DNA of 42,377 nucleotides from Fragilaria crotonensis (lineage: Eukaryota > Bacillariophyta > Fragilariophyceae > Fragilariales > Fragilariaceae). The notes beneath the pieces were generated by a model. It saw nothing but the letters and a program-made list of their open reading frames with translations. It did no database searches and was not told where the DNA came from. The position numbers were made by a program, and so were the translations under genes. Of the stretch, positions 11,901 to 21,130 are shown in pieces (positions within the stretch are counted from its first letter, which is position 1; the number at the start of each line of letters is the position of its first letter). Location: NCBI GenBank assembly GCA_022925895.1, contig JAKSYS010000549.1, forward strand, positions 1 through 42,377. The letters are read 5' to 3'.

Positions 11901-11999
11901 GTAGTACGAGTACTAGTACTCCGAGTACAAGTGGTTGATTTTCAAAGTCTGGTCGAAGCCGTGCAAGGTGGCTTTCACAGTACCAGGGTACATTACCTA
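8936..11999. other. Long intergenic region, no gene supported
   Basis: About 3 kb upstream of the armadillo gene. An open frame at 9296–9604 (+) contains a hydrophobic stretch (EWFTTVVLVLFLQLGL) and a second one near its end, but has no recognisable family and overlaps others of equal length. The rest holds only short frames and dispersed GTAC, CTAGTAG and GTACTCCGAGTAC words (for example 11889–11928). It ends at the Copia target site. Confidence 0.45.
11762..11803 (+). repeat. Six tandem 7-bp units (G[G/A]GCAAT)
   Basis: Three copies of GGGCAAT are followed by two of GAGCAAT and a variant GAGCCAT. It is a simple microsatellite in intergenic DNA. Confidence 0.9.
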
Positions 12000-12005
12000 C
12001 ACACT
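12000..12005 (+). repeat. Target-site duplication of the Copia element, left copy
   Basis: CACACT immediately precedes the left LTR and recurs at 28157–28162 immediately after the right LTR. Copia elements usually make 5-bp duplications, so ACACT may be the true duplication with one extra chance match. Confidence 0.8.
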
Positions 12006-12476
12006 TGTTGAGATGTTCCAGATCTCGGCAACAGTACTTACACTTCCGGTGCGCAGTACCACGGTATTCCTACCAGCTAGTAGTTTGACAACACTATAAA
12101 CCCTTGTTTGTTTTCCTCTCTGCAATGTTGTGACTACTTTAGATTACTCCTATCAATCCTCCCAGACCTCTTGGTCTTACCAAATTGATCTTGCTTCTTG
12201 GAAGTAACCTTCTTAGCCTTGTTCTTCACCTCAATCCATGCATCTTCATTAATTATATTTCTCGCACCGTTGATTCCTTTCGTTTCGATCGTACCAGTCA
12301 ATCTTGCATGTTGGACCTCATCCGTAGGAATTCGTATTCCATTTACGAATCCCGAATAAATATTCTTGAACGAATCTTCCAGATTCCGCACGACTGTCGG
12401 TCGTGCGTACTGCACTGTCATAGCAGTCCCGTTTCCACTGCTACTGTCGCTTGTCAGCAAACGCTTATCCTCGACA
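12006..12476 (-). repeat. 3′ LTR of the Copia element
   Basis: A 471-bp direct repeat of 27684–28156. The polyprotein frame runs into it and stops at 12134, so the last 114 or so codons lie in the LTR. A TTTATA box-like word is present on the minus strand about 90 bp from the low-coordinate end. Confidence 0.95.
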
Positions 12477-15125
12477 TCCTCCCTCCAACATTCAAGATTC
12501 CCATTCCTGATTCTCGCTGCATGCTTCGTGTGCAATTTCTTGGGGCAGTTCTTATTCAGTATGTCCGCCGAGTTCTCTTCCGATCGCACGAACTGAACCT
12601 TTAAATAACCTGCTTCTTCAAGTTCTCGAATAAAGTGTGCTCTGACGTCAATATGCTTCGTCCTTGCTCCAACGTGTTGATTCTTCACTAGATAAATCGC
12701 TCCCAGATTGTCTTCGTAAACACGCCCAACCAATTTCTCTTCTTTCGGGTATCTCATGACTTCGTCCAATAGCATCATAATAAACTTGTTCTCACATGCT
12801 CCTTTCGCCAGGCTTATGTACTCAGCCTCCGTACTTGACAACGTAACCACATGTTGAGTTTTCGACTCCCAGTTCACCAACGTACCACCAAGTGTATGTA
12901 GCCCGGACGAAATGCTCTTGCGGTCATCAATGTTCTTCGCGTAATCCGAATCAACAAACGATATGGGCCTCAATTCCTTCGGTTTCCTGTACGCTAAACC
13001 TTCATAGTACCTCGCCTTGATATGTCCCACTAAACGCTCTAGTGCTTTCCAGTGCTCGTCACCTGGATTAGACAAATGTTGCGCCAACTCTCGTGCAGGA
13101 TTCGCCAAATCAGGTGCCAGCTTGGTCATCAAATACATAATCTTGCCAACAATCGAACGGTACTCGGTCATTCTCACAGGTTCTCCCTTGTTCTTGCTTA
13201 GGAATTTGTTTGGATATCCCGGGGTCTCAGCTTCCTTGATACTCCTTCCCACACTCGTCTCGAATGACTCAACAATTTCGTCCTCCAATTTTGTCATACT
13301 CGCAACAACGTAGCTCTCACCGTTATCGTCAGTTTTCCAGTCGTACCATACTCCAAGATGCTTCTTCAAACGTCCCAAGTCAGAGATATTGAACCGTTTC
13401 TTAAGTTCCGACTTAAACTTCTCAATTGTATCTTTCTTTCCAGCAAGTAAAACGTCATCCACGTGTACCACTGCCATCAGAGTCACTTTGCCTGCTGTAT
13501 TCTTCCAATAGTAAAGGCACGGATCAACCAGACTCTGTATCATCTTCATGACTTGCGTCAAGTATCTGAACAATGTCTTCATGAATAGGCGCGGAACGTC
13601 AACTCCTCCATACATAGGTCTCGTCAGCTTGATACAAAACTTCCTCCGTTCGTCTTCCGTGATAAATCCTAGTTCAACCATTCCTTCTGGCCATTCAGCA
13701 AATACTTCTCTGTCTGCTTCAAGTTCCGCATTTAGGAATGCTGCTTCGATGTCAATCATTTCCATGATCCAACCTTTGCCCTGCCGGTACACTGCAACTG
13801 CAATTGTAGTTCGTACTGTTGTGTCTGTTGCAACCGGCGAGAAAAACTCAGTGTAATCCACTCCTGGGATCATGACGTAGCCCTTAAGTACGATCCGACT
13901 CTTGTATCGCAATGACCCATCTTGCTCTTCCTTGATCTTAAATATCCATTTCACAGGTATAGGCTTGCGTCCTTTCAGCATCTCTCTGGGAAACTTCTTC
14001 CAGGCATCACGTGACAGAAAATTGTTGATTTCCACAATGGCTGACGGTTTCCACTTAATTCCGTTCTTCCCATCCATCGCCTTACGAAACGTTTTCGGCT
14101 CTCCAGGATCCGATGATAAAGTCGCATTGAATGCAACTTGGTCCGTTCTACTTCGTGTTCGTACTCCAACTTCGTCGTCCTCGATTCTGATTGGTTCATC
14201 AATTCCAAGTCTCTTCATTTCGTTCTCCAGTCTCGTTACGCTTCGTTGCGGCCTCTCGGTTTGATCAATTTCGTCAACTTTGTCGTTCGTTTCGTTCTCC
14301 GCCATTTCTGGAGCATTTTCTCTCTGAGGAAGCTCAGGTAAGTCCTCCTCTTCCACACGCTCGTTGCTGTCATCAGTCTGGACCGAACGCGAGTCGTCGC
14401 TGTCGCTTTCGTCTTCAATAGCGGCAGCATCGTAGGTTTTTCGAATCTGGTCGTCGCGGTCGTCATCGCTTCGTTCGTCGATTTCTCCATCGATTCTCGG
14501 TCGTTCGTCGTCGTTGAAAATCGCATCCGCGTGTATCCTCCCTGCTGCAGACAATGGTGGGCTCAGAGAACGTTGAACGACGGCGAGTTCTTCGTCATAT
14601 TCGGGGATCAAGTGAAGTTCCTTGCTTGCGACCTCCTCTTCTTGCTCAATTGGTGCCTCCTTCTCGTCCAAAATCAGCTCAGGGTCGAAGACCTGAGTTA
14701 GGGTCAGTCTGATATCGTTGGCCGCGTTCGTCACGTCGGCCCAAACATGCACATCACGTGTTTCCACGACCTTGCTTGTTACTGGATTGTACATACGGTA
14801 CACATCCCTGGCATGGTTTTCACCATAGCCAATCATCACCATGGGGGAACTCTTCTCCTTGAACTTCCCCTTCATGGTGGCCCTGTTTGTAACATAGCCA
14901 ACCCTCCCAAACTGGATCAAATGAGGATAGATGTTGCTCTTTTCACCATAGAATTGCTCGTCCGGAGGTACTGTACTGCGTGTATTCGGTAGCACATTAC
15001 CCAGTAGTGCAGCGGTCTTTGTCGCTTCCGCCCACAACTTCGCTTGCATCTCTTTTGTCCATGCTGCGGCAATCATCATAGCCAACGCACGCTTCGCATC
15101 TCTCGAAAACATCCGTTCCACGACA
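12134..15125 (-). CDS. Copia polyprotein, C-terminal part: integrase end, RT, RNase H
   Basis: This part continues the protein begun at 27623. It opens with VVERMF, the end of the integrase core carrying the catalytic Glu (codon 15116–15118). An acidic linker follows. The reverse transcriptase shows WIFKIKEEQDG, IDIEAAFLNAE and the active-site VHVDDVLLAG (about 13455). The RNase H shows VDSDYA, TLSSTEAEY and the KHIDVRAHFIRE end. The C-terminal tail extends into the 3′ LTR and is basic and Lys/Arg-rich. The frame is unbroken over about 1,000 codons. Cut off from its N-terminal half by the 10-kb insertion, it cannot be made as part of the polyprotein here. A downstream ATG inside the transposon end would give only an artificial start. 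Confidence 0.95.
12477..12486 (-). promoter_or_regulatory. Polypurine tract (plus-strand primer)
   Basis: On the minus strand GGAGGGAGGA directly precedes the first base of the 3′ LTR (TGTCGAGG). This is the standard position for the RNase H-resistant plus-strand primer, and it also fixes the inner edge of the LTR. Confidence 0.85.
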
Positions 15126-15127
15126 CC
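15126..15127 (+). repeat. 2-bp target duplication (CC) of the DNA transposon, left
   Basis: CC flanks the transposon at 15126–15127 and at 25165–25166. Deleting one copy with the element restores the Copia reading frame exactly. Confidence 0.8.
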
Positions 15128-15151
15128 CATCAGAAAGCACTATATGGTGAG
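15128..15151 (+). repeat. Left terminal inverted repeat of the DNA transposon
   Basis: The 24-bp end matches the inverted right end at 18 of 24 positions: an outer perfect 8 bp (CATCAGAA), a divergent middle, and an inner perfect 8 bp (ATGGTGAG). Confidence 0.85.
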
Positions 15152-15505
15152 GCAACAATTAAATGTTGAGAAGACACACAATACTGTTCATTAGTTCTTG
15201 GAAGTCACATGTAAATGGTTACATTCCCCATATATCTTATGATGTCACCGTTAAACGTATGTATTGAACATATTAATCACAATTATTGTTGATAGTCACT
15301 TAATACATTGTGTGTTTCTCGCCATTAGTTGTATCGCATCGGACATTATATTGCATGTATGTAAATTCAAAGTTAGATTGAATGTTATGAAGTCGCCATT
15401 GGTTTTTTTCTCCTAAGCAATGTATTGTTGGGGTTCCAATGTTTGTAGGGACTAGTAACTCATCAATGGCGGTGTCGAAATATACTAATTTAGTAAAAAT
15501 GTTCA
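15152..15505. other. Transposon left subterminal region, no gene
   Basis: AT-rich sequence between the left inverted repeat and the stop codon of the acidic-protein gene. It probably serves as its 3′ region and as transposase-binding sequence, but I could pick out no repeated motif. Confidence 0.5.
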
Positions 15506-17282
15506 CTACTCATCATTCAAATCCCACGCCGCTCGAATATAGCGTGGTTGCAACATGCTGGCTGACCCTTCAACGGCAGTCGGTTCATCACTTATTCTCC
15601 CTCCTACCTTCTTCCTGTTTCCCTCTTTAATGCAATAGTTTAGGAACTCCTTTTCCACTGCAGCAGCCTGCGGGCAAGCCCTGTCCTCAACAACCAAGTC
15701 GTACAGCTCATTAAAGCGCCTCATGCCGGCATGACTCCATCCGCCATATTTGCAGGTCCCACTATTCTGAACGGTATACTTTCCCGAATTACTTTCTTTC
15801 CGCTTTGCTCCGATTGTCCTGCCTGTGCACTACCCTGTTTCGTCCACTTATCTTGGTAATTCTCGTACATTAGTAGAGCAAATGCCTCGTCGCTTACTGT
15901 GACCAGCTTGTCACTGCTACCCGTCATCGTTGCCTGTGAGATCAGTTGATATTGCTTTTGAACATTCCACACTCGTTTTCCAACCACACAGGACAAGAAT
16001 TCGCCAAAGAACCAAAACGCAGCCTCCTTTTCACGTTCGGTTTTTGCCCGCCTGAGCGTACACAACTCCTCGATGGTGAACAATTCCTTGCCCTTCTCTT
16101 GGAATTTGGGCATCGTTTCCTCCACCACAATCTTCTTTCCCGCCGTCTCGCATGTACTCCTCTTTGCATTCAACGACTCATTGAAGACACTTTCGTAAAC
16201 CACCCGATACATCAAGCGCTTGTCCTGTGGGACCTTTTCATGCCTCATCACCCAATCCATCGCCTCTCGTAACATGTCATCATTGCTTATAAATTTAATT
16301 TTTCGAAACACCTTTGATGTAACGAATGCCTTAACCCGTTGTGTCGCATACTCTTGCTGATTCCTCCTCGATTCACTTTTGGACATGCCACGAATTGGTA
16401 CGTCAAGGTTCACAACAGCGGACTCACCATTTTCTTTCCTCCCGGAACTCTTGCGTTGCATGCTTAGTGTACTAGTCGAACTTGCGCGATTGTTCCTGTC
16501 CTCATCCTCCACATCCTCGTCATAAAGTCTCCTCTGTATCTTTGAGCGTCGCGGAGGAGTCTCTTCGTGGCTTGTTGCACTCGCATAGTCATCTTCTCTG
16601 TCCTCATCCTCCACATCCTCGTCATCAAGTCTCCTCTGTATCTTTGAGCGTTGCGGAGGAGTCTCTTCGTGGCTTGTTGCACTCGCATAGTCATCTTCTT
16701 CATCGGCGTCACCTGCTTCTTTCTTATCTGCGCAATCATCATCATCATCATCATCATCATCCTCCAAAACCTCTACTACGGCTGCAATTGTAGGGTTCGG
16801 AACGACGCGGCCTGCAAAAAGATTTCCATCATCGTCATCGCTCGGGTCAGATTCATTTTCGTAAGATGATGACGATGATGATGATTTGTGTAACTTGGGC
16901 GCTCTCACTGGTTTTCTGGCTTTTCCTGTCATCTTCTTCCTTTTCACGGCTCCTTCCCTTGACGACACGAGTGTTAACTTCCTTGGTTGTTCAAGAACAT
17001 CGTCCACATCGTTCGATGAGACTTTAGTTTTCTGCCTTCGTTGATCACGATTATTGTCCACCTCCTCCACTTCATCATTGCTGTCGACGTCGTCGCTGGC
17101 AACGTCAATTTTGGGGCAGGTTTGGTCGCAATTCTTTTCCCAGTCGACTTTCTTCTCGCTACACTAGTACTTTTCCTTACCTTTCCGTCTTCTGTCCGAC
17201 GTTGTTCCGTCGTGGAGACTTTCTCACTTGTCCTGTTGACCTTGTTCGTGGTGAGCCTGTCATGGTTTGTCCAACAACTCAA
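15506..17282 (-). CDS. Transposon-borne acidic protein of unknown function
   Basis: I do not recognise the family. About 590 residues if two frame breaks are bridged: one near 17090–17110, one at 15721–15724 where two frames overlap at ATGA. Each fits a single missing base. The N-terminal third is basic (RRKSTGKR, KRKKMTGKARKPVR), so nuclear localisation is likely. It is followed by Ser and Asp runs and two 34-residue tandem copies of an acidic unit (16496–16699). The C-terminal half looks globular and conserved in style: MDWVMRHEKVP, FTIEELCTLRRAKT, FWFFGEFLS, TVSDEAFALLMYENYQDKW, RFNELYDLVVEDR. An accessory role in transposition, for instance DNA binding, is a guess from context. The start is uncertain: no ATG lies in frame at the extreme 5′ end. 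Confidence 0.65.
16496..16699 (-). repeat. Two in-frame 102-bp tandem units inside the acidic-protein gene
   Basis: Units 16496–16597 and 16598–16699 are nearly identical and encode a 34-residue acidic unit containing YASATSHEETPP and SKIQRRL. The small divergence indicates a fairly recent in-frame duplication. A separate ATC/GAT run nearby encodes nine Asp residues. Confidence 0.9.
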
Positions 17283-17671
17283 GTGAAGCCAATGAAAACA
17301 ACTAGAGAAGCAGAAGAGCGATGAGTTGTGTTTGTTCCTTTTCTGTTTTGCGATTCTATGGTATCAATAATGGTGTTTGCTGCACAAATTATTGTGGCAA
17401 AGTCCCATTCAAACAGTGAATGCGAACCCCCTCAAATGTGCATACGTATGTATTGTATACTCAAAAGTGTAGTTGAATGCTTTAAAAATGCATGTGCATC
17501 GTTTGAATAAACGAGATATTGCTCGTGTAACAGCAATATGGCTTCTATGTAAGAATATACGGTTCAGTTTAAGCGTATAGGGCATGGTCAGTCGTTTTCA
17601 ATATTTGGGTGTTCCTCACGATGCAAGGCAGGACTTCGCTCTGGTACTGTATCTACGCGTGTGCGTGCGTT

Positions 17672-17689
17672 GAAGTGCACGTGCACTTC
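17672..17689. promoter_or_regulatory. 18-bp perfect palindrome centred on CACGTG
   Basis: GAAGTGCAC followed by its exact reverse complement. CACGTG is the G-box/E-box core bound by bZIP and bHLH factors in many eukaryotes. Its position in a divergent promoter region suggests a control element, but this is inference. Confidence 0.55.
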
Positions 17690-17827
17690 GACACTCCGAA
17701 TCAACGTCCTCATATTACGCATAGAGTAACAGAGACTATGATTTTAATACTAATGAACTTGTACATTTGACATGTGTGTTGATATATATATACAAATTAA
17801 CAATTTAATAGTGCGTATATATATATA

Positions 17828-18100
17828 AATGCACTCTACCAGTGCATGTGTGCGTTGGACATGTGTTTCTCCTTAAATGTAATCACTGTGCTCATGTGTG
17901 TGTTTATACTATTCGTATCCTTGTTCTTATATAAAAGCACTATACCAGTACTTGTGTGCAATGGACATGTGTGTAACTCGCTAAGTATTATGATGGTGCT
18001 CAAATGTTTATAATATACTATTCAAATGCGAATATTTATATAAACTAACCGTATCAGTACTTATGTGCGCTGGACAGGTGTGGTCCTCGCTAAGTATCAT
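17828..18100 (+). repeat. Divergent tandem repeats, 106–109-bp period
   Basis: Three units are aligned by the motif TA(C/T)CAGT(G/A) at 17837, 17943 and 18052, each followed by a TGTGYGN…TGGACA(T/G)GTG block and an AT-rich second half. A weaker fourth unit may precede at about 17720. These could be subterminal transposase-binding or enhancer repeats. Confidence 0.75.
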
Positions 18101-18651
18101 GAATAAAAATTTCTGCGGTATGTTTTGTACAGTGCTTTGTTGTAAGCAGCTTGAAGACATTTAGAAATAGATTTTTCAATCGTTTCTGCATTGAAGTCCC
18201 AGGTTAATCCTGGGATAGCTTTCCACTGTAAAATGCATAGTAAAGTCAGTTCGCATTTTCCCTTTTTCGGATACACATGTATTTCGCATCTGCAATGCGG
18301 TATGTTTTCTACGCCATTTGTTCGTAGAACAAATTCACTCCAATTCGACGACAACAACACACCGTTTGTTATTGCTTTTTCTTGGCAATGGCAAGTTATT
18401 GTTGTTGATTGTCGCTCTGGTATCGCTGTTGTTGTCGACTGTCGCGGCGTGAACGTTCTCTTTTTGTTCTTTCGTAGTTGACGTCGTTCCCTGCCATCCA
18501 GTGGGTTGAACGACGCCTGCGAAGGAGCAACACGAGAACAGGATCGCTGGTTTTGTCTACTGTCGCGGCGTGAACGTTCTCTTGTCGTTCTTTTGTAGTT
18601 GACGTCGTGCCCTGCCATCCAGTGGGTTGAACGATGCCTACGAAGGAGCAA
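18097..18651 (-). CDS. Possible small protein encoded in the transposon core
   Basis: An ATG-less open frame of 184 codons. The N-terminal half merely translates the 121-bp duplication in two frames and is unlikely to be meaningful. The C-terminal 90 or so residues look more protein-like, with CRCEIHVYPKKGKCELTLL and IPGLTWDF. It overlaps the start of the oxygenase gene on the other strand. No family recognised; it may be chance. Confidence 0.25.
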   Translation of the reverse strand: MLLRRHRSTHWMAGHDVNYKRTTRERSRRDSRQNQRSCSRVAPSQASFNPLDGRERRQLRKNKKRTFTPRQSTTTAIPERQSTTITCHCQEKAITNGVLLSSNWSEFVLRTNGVENIPHCRCEIHVYPKKGKCELTLLCILQWKAIPGLTWDFNAETIEKSISKCLQAAYNKALYKTYRRNFYS

Positions 18652-18655
18652 GACG
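18439..18655 (+). repeat. 121-bp-period direct duplication at the oxygenase start
   Basis: Units begin at 18439 and 18560 with CTGTCGCGGCGTGAACGTTC and run to GAAGGAGCAA. The second unit contains the ATG of the oxygenase gene (18634). The equivalent position of the first unit reads ACG, so only the downstream copy provides a start. Confidence 0.9.
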
Positions 18656-21103
18656 AGAACTTTATGTCGTCCAGTCGACGTAATAAGCGCAGTATAGCTA
18701 ATAAGAAGCGAACGTCGTCTTGTGCGACAGGCTTGCGAAACCTTGGGGCGTCAGCGAAGGAGAAGCGATCATCGTCTTGTGCGACTGACGGCAAAAATGG
18801 CGTTTGTCACAATGGCCAGGATGACATCCACGCTGATGGGAATAATGGAAAGGAGGATGATGACTTGGTATTTGAGGTTGATAGCGATAGCGATCAGGAT
18901 GATGACTTGTTGTTTGACGTTGATGGCGATAGCGATAATGAAGGCGATGTTGGTGGCTATGACGGTCCATGCTTGCCGAATCGACCGGAGCGCAAATTCC
19001 TGCCGTCGCAGAGACAAGCTATGCTATTGCTGTCGATGGCGGTGCCTCCTGAGGATAGAGCTCACTTCAAGGAGCGCTATCATGCCTTCGCGACTGGGAA
19101 GGAGACATCTCCGTGTCCCCTGGCTGGAACGACGCGAAAGGTATGCAACACTAACGTTGCTTGGATAGCCGCTGCATACGGATGCGACTTCGTACACCAA
19201 CTACAATGCGCGGCTGACATGTTCCCATTCTCTGGGATGGAGTCATGCTTCCTCAGCGAGATCTACGTCATGGATGTCATCCTCAATAGATCGCCTTTGA
19301 TGAAAACCGAACCAAGTGCCGAGCTTCCAACAAAGAAGGCTGCTTCATCGGTGGTGGGGTGAAGATGATGTCCTGTTGGTCAGATCATACCATGAAGACG
19401 ATCTTGATGATAAGAATGATTTCAAGTTTCGCACCATGATACTCTTCTTGCCTCAATGTGGCGTTTTCTACTGTGCCAGAGAGCGTCGCAAGGAGGATGT
19501 CGGTGTGGCTAAAACACATGTGGCCCTGGACATGAGCTGGCTTCGCCTTGAGAGGAGCACCGACAGTAATGGGAAGGTGTCGTACACCTTCGGCAAGGGA
19601 GGGTATGTCAAGCGATTTCATATGGAAGAACCAAAACAATTTCGGTACCTGGAGTACCGTGGCTATTCATGTGGGCGATTTGACGAATTCGTTGACCGTG
19701 TTTCGGCATGGCGAATTTCCTTGAACCTCACGAAGGATTTGCAGCAGAATCGGGTTGTCTACAGGGTGGAACAATGTCGGGACAGCGACGGCCCGAAGAT
19801 GGCACCTGATGTCTTCGATGGTTCATGGCATCCCGACATCCCACGGGAATATCTGGCGGTAGAATACAACCAACGCCTTGCAGTTGCGAACAGTGCAAGG
19901 CGGGACGGGCGTCACTATGCCGAGGGGTGTCATCACTATCGTCTGCCGGACACGTGCTGGATCATCGATCCGGCATCTGAACACTTTGTCGACATCATGG
20001 TGGACCTACCTTGCCTTGGTCAGCAGAGGAATCGGCAGTCGGTCATCATGGTGAGGAATGTCAACTTCCTGACTGACGATGGGGGTGAGGATCTTTTGGA
20101 TGCGATGGCTTGTATTACAAAGCATAATAAGGCCTTGAGACTTGCAAAGAAGAAGGGTGCAGCGAGGTCCAATGCTGGTGATTACGGCACCATGCATGCG
20201 ATTGGAACTCATGTGCACTTGGATGGTGTCACCACAAGCGCATACAAGGCAAATGAGGCTGTGGGTGAGGCTCTCCTTAGGGAAATGGTCGTCTCCCTCG
20301 CAGTGATTGGGAGGTGTGCCTTTCCTCAGGTATATGCTGTGATCCGCGACACTGAGGGGAATTGTGGTCTCCATCCTGTGGTGCCGATGGATGGTGAGGG
20401 TGGACGGCGAGTTGGATACACTGTCGACACGAGTGTCGACCTGGGAAACGCTTCTCATTATGACTTCAACGATGCCTCTCAAGGTTACAGTCAGTTTTTG
20501 GAAGACATTCCTGGAAAGGGAACGAACTGGTATCTTGTGATGCCCAACATCCATGGACGTCGTCCTGGTCCCAACTCGACCTGGGTCCCCTTTGCTGGCC
20601 TTGCTATCAAGATCACGAACGGAGTTGCCGTAAGCTGGGATGGTCGAGATATCCGACACTGTACGTCGGTGTCGGAACCGGATGGTCCCCCTGTTGAAGG
20701 GGCCGCTGGTGATTGGGCTGGAAGTGTGCGACATACGGAGAATCATCTGTATGGGACGTTTACTGCGGCAAAGGAAAGAGTGGTTGACGCCGGGAGGAAG
20801 ATGTCTGCTGCTATGGCTGTGGATCGTCCTGAACGCCCCAATCCTGCAGCTGCTGCCATTGCCAGTGGTGACTTGGAAGAGTCAAGCATGCCAGCGACAA
20901 GTGCCAAGAAGAGGAGGAGACGACAGAAAGTTAGGAAGAGATCGCGGCGGAGGCATTCTCATGTTGCTTATGAGGCTGCTGACGATAATGACGATGATGA
21001 TGATGAGGATGATGGTGGTGTGGTGCCGAAGTTTACTGAACCCTTGTTGCCTGTGGAAAGTCCCCATGCTACTACATACCGAATTCCGAAGATGATCCGG
21101 TGA
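18634..21103 (+). CDS. Transposon-borne HxD…H oxygenase-like protein (TET/JBP-like candidate)
   Basis: About 820 residues. Residues 1–110 are Ser/Lys-rich then strongly acidic. The C-terminal core carries HYDFNDASQG (His codon 20456, Asp 20462), WYLVMPNIHG, GLAIKITNGVAVSWDGRDIRHC (distal His codon 20657) and VRHTENHLYGTF (Arg codon 20729). The HxD, a second His 67 residues later and an Arg 24 residues beyond that fit the double-stranded beta-helix Fe(II)/2-oxoglutarate dioxygenases. HxDxND followed by a Gly recalls the TET/JBP DNA-base hydroxylases, which fungal transposons also carry. Substrate is unproven. The C-terminus has a basic cluster (KKRRRRQKVRKRSRRRHS, nuclear) then an Asp/Glu run. 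The frame changes once near 19350–19362 (GGTGGTGGGGTGA), one extra or two missing bases; I found no intron that fits. Confidence 0.72.
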
Positions 21104-21130
21104 AAACACTTTTAATAGCAAAGATGACAT

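Larger units (their letters stand above)
17283..18633. promoter_or_regulatory. Divergent intergenic core of the transposon with repeats
   Basis: This lies between the 5′ ends of the minus-strand acidic-protein gene and the plus-strand oxygenase gene, so it probably contains both promoters. It holds an 18-bp perfect palindrome with a CACGTG centre (17672–17689), AT-rich TATATA tracts (about 17785–17826), tandem 106–109-bp repeats (17828–18100) and a 121-bp duplication next to the oxygenase start. Confidence 0.55.

Noticed and set aside
15138-15147. CACTATATGG near the left end as a CACTA-type transposon terminus
   Set aside because: The match to CACTA is attractive for a CMC element, but frame restoration and the inverted repeat place the end 10 bp further out, at CATCAG (15128), and the right end has no equivalent CACTA.
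19141-19256. GTATGC…CCTCAG as an intron in the oxygenase gene
   Set aside because: Good splice-site look, but removing 116 nt puts the downstream part in the wrong frame, and the sequence inside reads as ordinary protein.
20006-20746. 246-codon open frame antisense to the oxygenase
   Set aside because: Mirror of the real gene; composition is that of a complementary-strand shadow.
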